From: Mycolicibacter sp. MU0083
Lineage (GTDB): Bacteria > Actinomycetota > Actinomycetes > Mycobacteriales > Mycobacteriaceae
NCBI RefSeq assembly: GCF_963378075.1
Contig: NZ_OY726394.1
Span: 4,277,398 to 4,341,397 of the forward strand
DNA length: 64,000 bases
Direction: 5' to 3'
The notes under the pieces are model-generated. The model saw only the letters and a program-made list of their open reading frames with translations, ran no database searches and had not been told where the DNA came from. Below are positions 52,601 through 60,107 of this stretch, in pieces (positions within the stretch are counted from its first letter, which is position 1; each line of letters begins with the position of its first letter). The translations under genes and the position numbers were made by a program.

Positions 52601-53061
52601 CCGGTCCCGGCGGCACGGTCAAGCCGGTACAGGCGACGGTCTTCTCCCCCGGCGGCGAGGCGGACCGGCCGCAGGACGCCGGCCTGGCGATCGACGGGGA
52701 CCCGAGCACCTTCTGGGGAACCGACACCTACTCCGATCCGGTGCCCTTCCCGAACTTCAAGAACGGTGTCGGGCTGATGCTGCAACTGCCCAAGCCGACG
52801 GTGATCGGTACCGTCTCAATCAACGTGTCCAGCACCGGAACCCGGGTCGAGCTGCGCTCGGCGTCCACGCCGAAGCCGACCCGGCTGGAGGACACCACGC
52901 TGCTGGCTCCGGCAAAGGCGCTGCAGCCCGGTCCGAACAAGATCACCGCCGACTCGTCGGCGCCGACGTCGAACCTGCTGGTGTGGATCTCCACGATGGG
53001 CAACACCGGCGGCGAGAGCCGCACCCAGATCTCCGAGATCACCATCACCGGCGCGTCCTGA
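49690..53061 (+). CDS. murJ: Lipid II flippase MurJ with pseudokinase and extracellular domain
   Basis: A 1123-residue fusion as in M. tuberculosis MviN (Rv3910). Residues about 20-545 form the 14-helix MurJ flippase (SWGMALATLVSRITGFVRVVLLAAILG, QLPNQIAALVLEATFTAIFVPVLAR), which moves lipid II across the membrane. Residues 640-890 are a pseudokinase: GGRYRLLVRHGRTAVLQFW resembles the glycine loop, but the VAxK lysine is replaced (VALTFV) and no HRD/DFG is seen. Phosphorylated relatives recruit FhaA. A TM at about 919-943 leads to an extracellular galactose-binding-like domain (DGDPSTFWGTDTYSDP). GTG start overlaps DUF6049 by 4 bp. Confidence 0.95.
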   Translation: MSTPSTQPAQPAQPARPELTDAAVVSRSWGMALATLVSRITGFVRVVLLAAILGAALSSAFSVANQLPNQIAALVLEATFTAIFVPVLARAERDDPDGGAAFVRRLITLATALLLATTVLSVAAAPLLVRLMLGGDPQVNEPLTIAFAYLLLPQVICYGLSSVFMAILNTRNIFGAPAWAPVVNNVVAIATLVLYLLMPGELSVDPVRMGNAKLLVLGLGTTAGVVAQTAVLLVAIRRERISLRPLWGIDDRLKRFGAMAAAMVLYVLISQIGLVVTNQIAATSAASGPAIYYYAWLLLQLPFGMIGVTVLTVVMPRLSRNAAAGDDPAVLADLSLATRLMMITLIPIVALMTVGGPAIGSALFAYGNFGNVDAGYLGAAVTLSAFTLIPYAMVLLQLRVFYAREQPWIPIAIIVVITVVKIGASLLAPHLTENPDLVAAYLGLANGVGFLAGAIVGHVLLQRTLLPTGGPATVPGRTRLLGRDVVRTVLVTLTASLLAGLIAEILDRVLGLRGLTDHGAAGSMLRLLVLTLVMLPIIAAVMVRAQVPEAVAAVAAVRRRLGASRPETTLGNPPSPDPVVPYAEQNRLPTPAGEVSNDPARQTSPGPDTGGGTPKGAEVAHIPSDGAETRESEAASDEGLLTPGLTIAGGRYRLLVRHGRTAVLQFWQAQDTALSRQVALTFVDPEQTMSDDQLTGVLSRTQRLSQIDLPGIARVLDVVRIGAGGLVVSEWVRGASLPEVAGTEPSPIGAARAIRSLAAAAETAHHNGVALSIDHPARVRVSIDGDVTLAFPATMPDARPEDDIRGIGATLYALLVNRWPLPGDGDSGLAPADLDSTGNPVKPDAVKPDIPFQIAAAASHAIQPDGGIRGASTLSNLLQQATALHEQTELIGTLEDSPPAARREPTVPDEETRAERRRRVLIGLGIGGAVILIALLVLASVLNRIFGDVNGFDKTELGLSNPTTSSLPGATGPGGTVKPVQATVFSPGGEADRPQDAGLAIDGDPSTFWGTDTYSDPVPFPNFKNGVGLMLQLPKPTVIGTVSINVSSTGTRVELRSASTPKPTRLEDTTLLAPAKALQPGPNKITADSSAPTSNLLVWISTMGNTGGESRTQISEITITGAS

Positions 53062-53129
53062 CCAAAGCTGTACACAGGTGGCCCGTCGGGTGAAGTGCCG
53101 GCGAGAACCGTTGTGGTTACTGTCCGCCC

Positions 53130-53714
53130 ATGGGACAGCGGGAACGCAGCGACGCCGAACTGTTGGCCGCACATGTCGCCGGTGACCGCGATGCCTTCGG
53201 CGAGTTGTTCGGTCGTCACCACCGCAGGCTGTTGCTACTGGCCCGGCGCACCACCCGGTGTCGGGAGGACGCCGAGGACGCCCTGCAGGAGGCGATGCTG
53301 TCGGCCCACCGGACCGCCGGGTCGTTCCGCTACAACGCGGCCGTCGGCAGCTGGCTGCACCGGATCGTGGTGAACGCCTGCCTGGATCGGTTGCGCCGCA
53401 ACAGGATTGTCGACACCGAACTGCTGCCCACCCACACCGCGGTGGCTGATCGCACCGCCGAGGTGGAGACCGCGCTGGTGGTGCGCGCGGCGCTGCGGCG
53501 GCTCTCGGCCGGTCAGCGCGCCGCGGTGGTGGCCGTCGACATGCACGGATATTCGGTCGCCGACGCCGCCCTGGCACTCGGGATCGCACCGGGCACCGTC
53601 AAGAGTCGCTGTGCGCGCGGTCGTGCCCGGCTGGCCGTCCTGCTCGGCCGTCCGCACCCCGGCCGGATAGCCTTGACGGCGCAGCCCGCACACCGGGTTC
53701 ACCACTGCGCCTGA
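53130..53714 (+). CDS. sigM: ECF sigma factor SigM
   Basis: A 194-residue ECF sigma factor. Region 2 is FGELFGRHHRRLLLLARR with DAEDALQEAMLSAHRTAGSFR; region 4 is LSAGQRAAVVAVDMHGYSVADAALALGIAPGTVKSRCARGRARL. It matches mycobacterial SigM, which in M. tuberculosis controls surface lipid and ESX-like genes. ATG 53130 follows an upstream stretch with GAGAACC about 30 bp away that might be an autoregulated -35 element, not verifiable by eye. The expected anti-sigma partner follows but is truncated. Confidence 0.93.
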   Translation: MGQRERSDAELLAAHVAGDRDAFGELFGRHHRRLLLLARRTTRCREDAEDALQEAMLSAHRTAGSFRYNAAVGSWLHRIVVNACLDRLRRNRIVDTELLPTHTAVADRTAEVETALVVRAALRRLSAGQRAAVVAVDMHGYSVADAALALGIAPGTVKSRCARGRARLAVLLGRPHPGRIALTAQPAHRVHHCA

Positions 53715-53729
53715 CGACGAGGGGGCGGA

Positions 53730-54239
53730 ATGCCAACGGATGGCGGCGGGCGAAACCCCCGGCCGCGGAGCGGTCCGCCGGCCCATTCCAGTCGGCCGCT
53801 GCCCCGGTTCAACCGGATCGCGGCCTACACCGGCGGTGGCGCCGCCCTGATCGCGGTGGCGGTCGGCGCCTTCGGCCTGTCCCGCTTGCCCGGCGACACC
53901 GCGAGCGGTCCGCGATCCTTCGATGCGATCACGGTGGAGTCGGAGCCGCCGACGGTCCTGCCGCTCTCCGACCCGGAGATTCTGGAGCTGCTGGACCGCG
54001 AGCCCGAATACGGCCCGCTCACCGAGCCCGGGCGACGGATCGGTTGCCTGACCGGTCTGGGGTATCCGGCGGCGACGCCCATCCTGGGTGCCCGCGAAGT
54101 CACGATCAACGGCCGCAGCGGGGTCGTGCTGGTCCTCCCGGACACCTCGACCGACCTGCTGACGGTGTTGGCGGTGGCCGCCAACTGCAGTTCCGCGAAC
54201 ACCGGGTTGCTGGCGACCACGGCGATCCGGCGTCCGTGA
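53730..54239 (+). CDS. SigM-associated RsmA-like membrane protein lacking the anti-sigma domain
   Basis: A 169-residue protein with a single TM (IAAYTGGGAALIAVAVGAFGL, near residue 40) and an extracellular domain (LPLSDPEILELLDREPEYGPL, GCLTGLGYPAATPILGAREV, SANTGLLATTAIRRP) that matches the C-terminal part of M. tuberculosis Rv3912 (RsmA, about 254 residues). The cytoplasmic N-terminal region, about 80 residues in Rv3912 and responsible for holding SigM, is absent: only about 30 Pro/Arg-rich residues precede the TM. The gene starts 16 bp after sigM, so the missing part was not simply overlooked upstream. Confidence 0.85.
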   Translation: MPTDGGGRNPRPRSGPPAHSSRPLPRFNRIAAYTGGGAALIAVAVGAFGLSRLPGDTASGPRSFDAITVESEPPTVLPLSDPEILELLDREPEYGPLTEPGRRIGCLTGLGYPAATPILGAREVTINGRSGVVLVLPDTSTDLLTVLAVAANCSSANTGLLATTAIRRP

Positions 54240-54335
54240 CGGCCCCGTGGGGACCGTCGGGGTCGGCCCGGGGAACATCTCCGCCTACGCTGACGTTGCT
54301 AGCCCCTGTAACAGATCCCAGCGGAAAGGCTCTCG

Positions 54336-55322
54336 ATGTCTGAGGCACCGACCATCCACGACGTGATCATCATCGGTTCCGGTCCCGCCGGGTACACCGC
54401 GGCGGTCTACACCGCGCGGGCCCAGCTCGCCCCGCTGGTCTTCGAGGGCACCGCGTTCGGGGGCGCCCTGATGACCACCACCGAGGTGGAGAACTTCCCC
54501 GGGTTCCGCAACGGCATCATGGGCCCGGAACTGATGGACGAGATGCGGGAGCAGGCGCTGCGCTTCGGCGCGGACCTGCGCATGGAGGACATCGAATCCG
54601 TGGACCTGCGGGGTCCGGTCAAGTCCGTGGTGACCGCGGACGGCGAGACGCACCACGCCCGGGCGGTCATCTTGGCGATGGGGGCCGCCGCCCGCTACCT
54701 GAACATCCCCGGCGAACAGGAACTGCTCGGCCGGGGTGTGAGTTCGTGTGCCACCTGCGACGGCTTCTTCTTCCGCGACCAAGACATCGCGGTGATCGGC
54801 GGCGGGGACTCCGCGATGGAGGAGGCCACCTTCTTGACCCGCTTCGCGCGCAGCGTGACGCTGATACACCGCCGCGAGGAGTTCCGCGCCTCGAAGATCA
54901 TGCTCGCGCGGGCACGGGAGAACGACAAGATCCGGTTCCTCACCAACACCGTCCCGGTGGCCGTCGAGGGTTCGGAGACCGTGACCGGCCTGCGGGTGCG
55001 CGACACCGCCACCGGCGCCGAGAGCACGCTGCCGGTGACCGGCGTGTTCGTGGCGATCGGCCACGATCCCCGGTCGGCGCTGGTGCGCGACCAGGTGGAC
55101 CTGGACTCCGACGGCTATGTGCTGGTCCAGCAGCCGGGATCGCGGACCTCCCTGGAAGGGGTGTTCGCCGCCGGCGACCTGGTGGACCGCACCTACCGAC
55201 AGGCCATCACCGCCGCCGGCACCGGCTGTGCGGCCGCGATCGACGCCGAACGCTGGCTGGCAGAATCAGCCGAAGCGACCCACGACAACAGCACCGAAAC
55301 CCTGATGGGAGCACCCCAGTGA
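54336..55322 (+). CDS. trxB: Thioredoxin reductase
   Basis: Flavoenzyme that reduces thioredoxin with NADPH. The 328 residues show the FAD motif IIGSGPAGYTAAVYTARA, the redox-active CATCDG, the NADPH motif IGGGDSAMEEATFL with HRREEFRAS, and the C-terminal FAD motif GVFAAGDLVDRTYRQAITAAGTGCAAA. Length is typical of the low-molecular-weight type. Stop overlaps the trxC start by 4 bp, so reductase and substrate are translated together. Confidence 0.97.
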   Translation: MSEAPTIHDVIIIGSGPAGYTAAVYTARAQLAPLVFEGTAFGGALMTTTEVENFPGFRNGIMGPELMDEMREQALRFGADLRMEDIESVDLRGPVKSVVTADGETHHARAVILAMGAAARYLNIPGEQELLGRGVSSCATCDGFFFRDQDIAVIGGGDSAMEEATFLTRFARSVTLIHRREEFRASKIMLARARENDKIRFLTNTVPVAVEGSETVTGLRVRDTATGAESTLPVTGVFVAIGHDPRSALVRDQVDLDSDGYVLVQQPGSRTSLEGVFAAGDLVDRTYRQAITAAGTGCAAAIDAERWLAESAEATHDNSTETLMGAPQ

Positions 55323-55651
55323 CCGACAACCACAGCACGGTGACCGTCTCCGACGCGACCTTCGCCGCCGACGTACTGGCCAGCAGCAAGCCGGTGCTGG
55401 TGGATTTCTGGGCGACCTGGTGCGGACCGTGCAAGATGGTCGCCCCGGTCCTCGAGGAGATCGCCGCCGAACGGGGTGAGACGCTCACCGTCGCCAAGCT
55501 CGACGTGGACGCCAACCCCGACACCGCACGTGACTTCAATGTGGTTTCGATTCCCACACTCATCCTGTTCAAGGACGGGCAGCCGGTGAAGCGCATCGTG
55601 GGGGCCAAGGGCAAGGCGGCGCTGCTGCGGGAGATCGCCGACACCGACTAG
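55319..55651 (+). CDS. trxC: Thioredoxin
   Basis: A 110-residue cytosolic thioredoxin with the active site WCGPC in LVDFWATWCGPCKMVAPVLEEIA, and the cis-Pro loop VVSIPTLILFKDGQPVKRIVGA. It transfers electrons from TrxB to protein disulfides, peroxiredoxins and ribonucleotide reductase. GTG 55319 overlaps the trxB stop (GTGA). It corresponds to M. tuberculosis Rv3914. Confidence 0.97.
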   Translation: MTDNHSTVTVSDATFAADVLASSKPVLVDFWATWCGPCKMVAPVLEEIAAERGETLTVAKLDVDANPDTARDFNVVSIPTLILFKDGQPVKRIVGAKGKAALLREIADTD

Positions 55652-55761
55652 GTGTCCCCGGGGGCCTGCGCCCGGCGTCGTCGACGGCGATGACGCGGGC
55701 CGGTTTCGGCCTTCACGGTTTCAGCAATTCACCGGGTATCTGCGACAATGCTGGCTAATCT

Positions 55762-55792
55762 GCCGTGCAACCGCCGGCGACGGCTGCACGGC
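55762..55792. repeat. Perfect inverted repeat in the cwlM leader
   Basis: GCCGTGCA (55762-55769) and TGCACGGC (55785-55792) are an exact 8-bp inverted repeat with a 15-bp loop, 29 bp before the cwlM start. It could form an RNA hairpin that ends trxC transcription or shapes the cwlM leader. CCGGAGG stands just before cwlM as its ribosome site. Confidence 0.4.
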
Positions 55793-55820
55793 CAACAGTG
55801 ACTATCCGGAGGGCTCAGTA

Positions 55821-57041
55821 ATGTCGGGTCGGCATCGCGGCGCCGAGACGGGCCTGCGGCGCGGTGACCGCAACGGCGCTGTCGTCGAGGTCCGTGCGGC
55901 GCTGGCAGCGCTGGGTCTGGTCGACAGCCCCGACGCCGACCTCAGCACCGGTAAACATGTGGCGCTGGATTACTTCGACGACGAACTCGACCGGGCGGTG
56001 CGGGCCTTCCAGCAGCAGCGTGGGCTGCTGGTCGACGGCGTGATCGGCGAGGCCACCTACCGGGCCCTCAAGGAGGCCTCGTACCGATTGGGTGCGCGGA
56101 TCCTCAACCACCAGTTCGGTGCGCCGATGTACGGCGACGACGTGGCGACCCTGCAGGCCCGCCTGCAGGACCTCGGGTTCTACACCGGCATGGTCGACGG
56201 CTACTTCGGTATCCAGACGCACAACGCCCTGATGTCCTACCAGCGCGAGTACGGCCTGTACGCCGACGGGATCTGTGGGCCGGAAACCTTGCGGTCCTTG
56301 AACTTTCTGGCTTCGCGGGTCAGCGGCGGGTCACCGCACGCCATCCGTGAGGAGGAGCTGGTACGGCGGTCCGGACCGCAGTTGTCCGGTAAGCGCATCG
56401 TGATCGACCCGGGCCGCGGGGGACGCGATCACGGGCTGATCACCCAGACCCCCTCCGGTCCGATCAGTGAAGCAGACATCTTGTGGGACTTGGCAAGTCG
56501 TCTCGAGGGCCGGATGACGGCCATCGGGATGGACACCTTCCTGTCCCGCCCGAGCGGCCGCAGCCCCTCGGATGCCGAGCGTGCCGCCACGGCGAACGCG
56601 GTCGGGGCCGATCTGATGATCAGCCTGCGGTGCGCCACCCATACCAGTCCGACGGCCAACGGGGTGGCGTCGTTCCACTTCGGGAACTCGCACGGTTCGG
56701 TGTCGACCATCGGCCGCAACCTCGCCGATTTCATTCAGCGAGAAATAGTGGCCCGCACGGGATTACAGGACTGTCGGGCTCATGGCCGCACCTGGGATCT
56801 GCTGCGCCTGACCCGGATGCCCACCGTCGAGGTCGACGTCGGTTACATCACCAGCCCGCGGGATCGCGGAATGCTGGCCGCCCCGGCGGTGCGCGACGCG
56901 ATCGCCGAGGGCATGCTCGCCGCCGTCAAACGGCTGTACCTGCTCGGCAAGAACGACCGTCCCACCGGAACGTTCACGTTCGCCGAACTGCTCGCCCACG
57001 AATTGTCCGTCGAGCAGACCGGTCGACTCGGCCAGTCCTGA
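55821..57041 (+). CDS. cwlM: CwlM, amidase-like regulator of peptidoglycan synthesis
   Basis: A 406-residue protein: two peptidoglycan-binding-like domains (near 15-80 and 95-165) and an amidase_3 fold. In other mycobacteria cytosolic CwlM phosphorylated by PknB activates MurA rather than cutting peptidoglycan. The sequence fits a pseudo-amidase: the first zinc ligand of IDPGHGG is Arg (IDPGRGGRDHG), and SLRCATHTSP replaces the usual SIHAN. The Thr-rich NDRPTGTFTFAELL near residues 379-390 is where PknB sites occur in the family. CCGGAGGGCTC precedes ATG 55821. It is convergent with and overlaps the next gene by 68 bp. Confidence 0.93.
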   Translation: MSGRHRGAETGLRRGDRNGAVVEVRAALAALGLVDSPDADLSTGKHVALDYFDDELDRAVRAFQQQRGLLVDGVIGEATYRALKEASYRLGARILNHQFGAPMYGDDVATLQARLQDLGFYTGMVDGYFGIQTHNALMSYQREYGLYADGICGPETLRSLNFLASRVSGGSPHAIREEELVRRSGPQLSGKRIVIDPGRGGRDHGLITQTPSGPISEADILWDLASRLEGRMTAIGMDTFLSRPSGRSPSDAERAATANAVGADLMISLRCATHTSPTANGVASFHFGNSHGSVSTIGRNLADFIQREIVARTGLQDCRAHGRTWDLLRLTRMPTVEVDVGYITSPRDRGMLAAPAVRDAIAEGMLAAVKRLYLLGKNDRPTGTFTFAELLAHELSVEQTGRLGQS

Positions 57042-57789
57042 CCGCCGGCATGGCACCGGTGGCACCGGCGCCGATCGACGGTTCCAGCCGCGCGGTCTCC
57101 AGTAGCCGCTCCAAGGCGGCCTCCACCTCCGCCTTCCAGCCGAGGCCCTTGTCGAGTTCCAATCGCAGCCGCGGGAAATACCGGTGCGGCGCCACCACGG
57201 TGAACCCCACCCCGGTCAAGAAGTCGGCTTCGATGATGCAGTGCTCCACCGTGCAGTCCCCCAGGGCTGCCAACACCGGTGCGACGTCATCCGGGATGGC
57301 GTCGGGTCCGGTCGCGGGCGCATCCAGTAGTTCGGTGACCGCCGGTGTCCGGCCGAAGGCTTCCAGTGCGCGCACGCCGCGTCGCATCAACTCGTCGACC
57401 ACCCGGGAGACCAGTTCCTGGGGTAGGCCGTCCGCCATCGGCGTCGAATCCACGCCGAGCGAGGTCAGCAGTACCGCGTCGGCGGAGACCGGAGCGGTCG
57501 GGAACCGGTTCGCCCGCGGTACCGCGCGCGGCGGCGCGTAGAGCACATAGCCCAGGCAGTCTGACTCCCCTACCCCACCGCCCGGAGCCGACGGGGCGGC
57601 GACCTGCCCGCAGCAGCCCCACTCCAGCATCACCATCGACAGCCAGGCCTCTTTTTCGAATTCCGGATCCGAGAGGTGATCGTCGGGGCCGAGGGTGGCC
57701 GGATCCACTTCCCAGAACACGCAACGACGCGCGTGCTTGGGAAGCTGATCGAATCCCTCGAGCTTCAGAGGTGTGATGCGGACGGACAC
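56974..57789 (-). CDS. Conserved GNAT-like protein (Rv3916c homolog)
   Basis: A 271-residue conserved mycobacterial protein. FEKEAWLSMVMLEWGCCGQVA and SDCLGYVLYAPP suggest an N-acetyltransferase-like core, and the C-terminal half contains TGVGFTVVAPHRYFPRLRLELD. The last 25 residues are basic and overlap the end of cwlM on the other strand by 68 bp. GTG 57789 is the start by comparison with Rv3916c, with a weak ribosome site. A possible 53-codon frame with a good ribosome site overlaps its start. Function not known; it neighbours parB throughout mycobacteria. Confidence 0.85.
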   Translation of the reverse strand: MSVRITPLKLEGFDQLPKHARRCVFWEVDPATLGPDDHLSDPEFEKEAWLSMVMLEWGCCGQVAAPSAPGGGVGESDCLGYVLYAPPRAVPRANRFPTAPVSADAVLLTSLGVDSTPMADGLPQELVSRVVDELMRRGVRALEAFGRTPAVTELLDAPATGPDAIPDDVAPVLAALGDCTVEHCIIEADFLTGVGFTVVAPHRYFPRLRLELDKGLGWKAEVEAALERLLETARLEPSIGAGATGAMPAVRTGRVDRSARRTIRGRAVRRT

Positions 57790-57926
57790 TGAACTCCCAG
57801 CCTCAACCCGTGCTGTCGACGGCGATAGCCCTTCAAGAATAGGAGGGTGCCGTCATCGGATGCCACCGCCGGCACCGGATGCGCGCTGATTTCGGCCGAA
57901 ATTCGAAATCCGTTGCCGATCAACAC
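57765..57926 (-). CDS. Possible small leader ORF upstream of the GNAT-like gene
   Basis: A 53-codon frame from GTG 57926 preceded at 7 bases by AGGAGG (57934-57939), the strongest ribosome site in the parB upstream gap. The product (starting VLIGNGFRISAEIS) has no recognisable domain. It ends 25 bases inside the next gene, a layout suited to translational coupling. Weak evidence: only the ribosome site and overlap support it. Confidence 0.3.
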   Translation of the reverse strand: MLIGNGFRISAEISAHPVPAVASDDGTLLFLKGYRRRQHGLRLGVQCPSASHL

Positions 57927-58013
57927 TATTCACCTCCTCCGGCAGACCGGGACGGCAATACCGTCACAGTGACGTAACGGCCCGGTATATCCGGACCCGG
58001 ACGAACATCGGCC

Positions 58014-59027
58014 TCAAGTCGATTTTGTCTCCATCATCGCCACGATGCGTTGCAGGTCGTCGACGGACCCGAATTCGACCACGATCTTGCCCTTGCGCTT
58101 ACCGACACTGACCGTCACACGGGTATCGAAGGTCGTCGACAGCCGCTCTGCGACGTCCTGCAGACCCGGCATCTGGATGGGCTTCCGCCGCGGCGCAACG
58201 GGCGTCGAGCCACCGCCGCGGTTGGCCAGGGTGACGGCTTCCTCGGTGGCGCGCACCGACAACCCCTCGGCGACGATACGGGCCGCCAGCTCCTCCTGCG
58301 CCTCCGAACCGGCCTCCAGCGACAGCAGTGCCCGAGCATGACCCGCCGACAGGACACCGGCGGCCACCCGCCGCTGTACCGCGATCGGCAACCGGAGCAA
58401 CCGGATCATGTTGGTCACCAGCGGGCGGGACCGCCCGATCCGGGTGGCCAGCTCGTCGTGTGTCACGCCGAACTCGTCCAACAACTGTTGATAGGCGGCG
58501 GCCTCTTCCAACGGGTTCAGCTGCACGCGGTGGATGTTCTCCAGCAGCGCGTCACGGAGCAGGTTGTCGTCCTCGGTCTCGCGGACGATCGCCGGGATGG
58601 TCTCCAGGCCGGCCTGCTGGGAGGCACGCCAGCGCCGCTCCCCCATCACCAACTGGTAGCGCGGGGCTCCGGCAGCGGCACCGGGGACGGTCCGCACGAC
58701 GATCGGTTGCATCAACCCGAATTCCCGGATCGAATGCACCAACTCGGCCAGCGCCTCGTCGTCGAACACCTGACGGGGCTGCCGGGGGTTGGGCTCGATG
58801 TCACCGGGCCGGATCTCCCGATACACCGCGCCGACGTCGGGCGCGGACGGGGCCGGCGCAGCGCTGCGCGGTCCGCCCAGCACTACGTCGGCCGCGGCAT
58901 CCCCCATCCGCGGTCCCATGCCCGCACCGCGATCGGCGGGGCCGGTCTCGCCATCGGCGGGCCCGGTCGGGATCAGCGACGCCAGGCCGCGGCCCAGGCC
59001 GCCCTTCTTACGCGACGGACCGGTCAT
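58014..59027 (-). CDS. parB: Chromosome partitioning protein ParB
   Basis: A 337-residue CTP-dependent clamp that loads at parS and spreads. The N-terminal ParA-interaction segment (GLGRGLASLIP) leads into the CTPase domain (DIEPNPRQPRQVFDDEALAELVHSIREFGLMQPIVVR and VMGERRWRASQQAGLE). The helix-turn-helix (LGITHDELATRIGRS-like, RPLVTNMIRLLRLP) and C-terminal dimerisation domain follow. It lies 81 bp after parA, in the parA-parB operon, with three parS sites within 2 kb upstream. Confidence 0.97.
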   Translation of the reverse strand: MTGPSRKKGGLGRGLASLIPTGPADGETGPADRGAGMGPRMGDAAADVVLGGPRSAAPAPSAPDVGAVYREIRPGDIEPNPRQPRQVFDDEALAELVHSIREFGLMQPIVVRTVPGAAAGAPRYQLVMGERRWRASQQAGLETIPAIVRETEDDNLLRDALLENIHRVQLNPLEEAAAYQQLLDEFGVTHDELATRIGRSRPLVTNMIRLLRLPIAVQRRVAAGVLSAGHARALLSLEAGSEAQEELAARIVAEGLSVRATEEAVTLANRGGGSTPVAPRRKPIQMPGLQDVAERLSTTFDTRVTVSVGKRKGKIVVEFGSVDDLQRIVAMMETKST

Positions 59028-59108
59028 CTGCGGTGCTCCTCCTCATCACTGGAAACCCCGGGCGCTCCCCAGTGGGTCCTACTACAGCTCGTGCCGTGTC
59101 GACGCGGA

Positions 59109-60107
59109 TCACGGCGCCTCCTCCGCACCGGCACCCGGATCCCGTTCGGTGAGTTCGCGGCTGGCGTCCAGATAGCTCATGGCGCCACGTGAACCCGGGT
59201 CGTAATCGATGATCGTCATGCTGTACCCCGGCGCCTCGGAGACCTTCACGCTGCGGGGGATCACGGTGCGCAGCACCCGGTCGCCGAAATACCGGCGGAC
59301 TTCATCGGCGACCTGATCGGCGAGTTTGGTCCGGCCGTCGTACATGGTGAGCAAGACGGTGGTGACCTCGAGCAGCGGGTTGAGGTGGGAGCGGACCATC
59401 TCGATGTTGCGCATCAACTGCGAGACACCCTCGAGGGCGTAGTACTCGCACTGGATGGGGATCAGCACCTCGGGGGCCGCCACCAACGCGTTGACGGTCA
59501 GCAGGCCCAGCGACGGGGGGCAGTCGATGAAGACGTAGTCGAAGTCGTATCCGTCCAACTCGTTCAGCGCGTTCCGCAGCCGGTTCTCCCGCGCCACCAT
59601 GCTGACCAATTCGATCTCGGCGCCGGCGAGGTCGATGGTGGCCGGGATGCAGAACAGGCGCTCGTTGTGCGGACTCTGCTGCAGCGCCGAAGCCACCGGA
59701 ATGGCGCCGATCAAGACCTCATAGGACGACGGGGTCCCGGACTGCCGCTCGGAGATGCCCAGGGCCGTGCTCGCGTTGCCCTGCGGGTCCAGGTCGATCA
59801 CCAAGGTCTTGAGCCCCTGAACCGCCAGCGCGGCGGCGAGGTTGACCGCCGTGGTGGTCTTTCCGACGCCACCCTTCTGGTTGGCGACCGTGAAGACACG
59901 GCGGCGCCTCGGCCGGGGCAGCCGCTTGTTGGTGTGCAGGACCTGCATCGCGCGTTCGGCGGCAGCCCCGATCGGGGTGTCGAAATCCGGCGATGTTTCA
60001 CGTGAAACCGGTGCCGGCGATGTTTCACGTGAAACCGCACCCGCGGCGCGGTCGGCGTGGGTCGCCTTGGGCCGCGGCGCCGAGTCCGGGCGGGCGGGTC
60101 TGCTCAT
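59109..60107 (-). CDS. parA: Chromosome partitioning ATPase ParA
   Basis: A 332-residue Walker-type ATPase that moves ParB-parS complexes. Deviant Walker A is KGGVGKTTT, with DLDPQGNAST and DCPPSLGLLT following. ATG 60107 is preceded by AGGAGG and overlaps the gidB stop by 4 bp (ATGA). Its first ~60 residues are poorly ordered and include two VSRET copies, which are what the parS sites encode in this frame. Mycobacterial ParA also binds Wag31 at the pole. Confidence 0.97.
   Translation of the reverse strand: MSRPARPDSAPRPKATHADRAAGAVSRETSPAPVSRETSPDFDTPIGAAAERAMQVLHTNKRLPRPRRRRVFTVANQKGGVGKTTTAVNLAAALAVQGLKTLVIDLDPQGNASTALGISERQSGTPSSYEVLIGAIPVASALQQSPHNERLFCIPATIDLAGAEIELVSMVARENRLRNALNELDGYDFDYVFIDCPPSLGLLTVNALVAAPEVLIPIQCEYYALEGVSQLMRNIEMVRSHLNPLLEVTTVLLTMYDGRTKLADQVADEVRRYFGDRVLRTVIPRSVKVSEAPGYSMTIIDYDPGSRGAMSYLDASRELTERDPGAGAEEAP
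59994..60009. promoter_or_regulatory. parS site 1
   Basis: TGTTTCACGTGAAACC matches the parS consensus TGTTTCACGTGAAACA at 15 of 16 positions. It lies inside the parA coding region, encoding part of VSRET. Confidence 0.9.
60021..60036. promoter_or_regulatory. parS site 2
   Basis: TGTTTCACGTGAAACC, a 15/16 match to the parS consensus, 27 bp from site 1 and also inside parA. Two close sites should nucleate ParB strongly. Confidence 0.9.
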
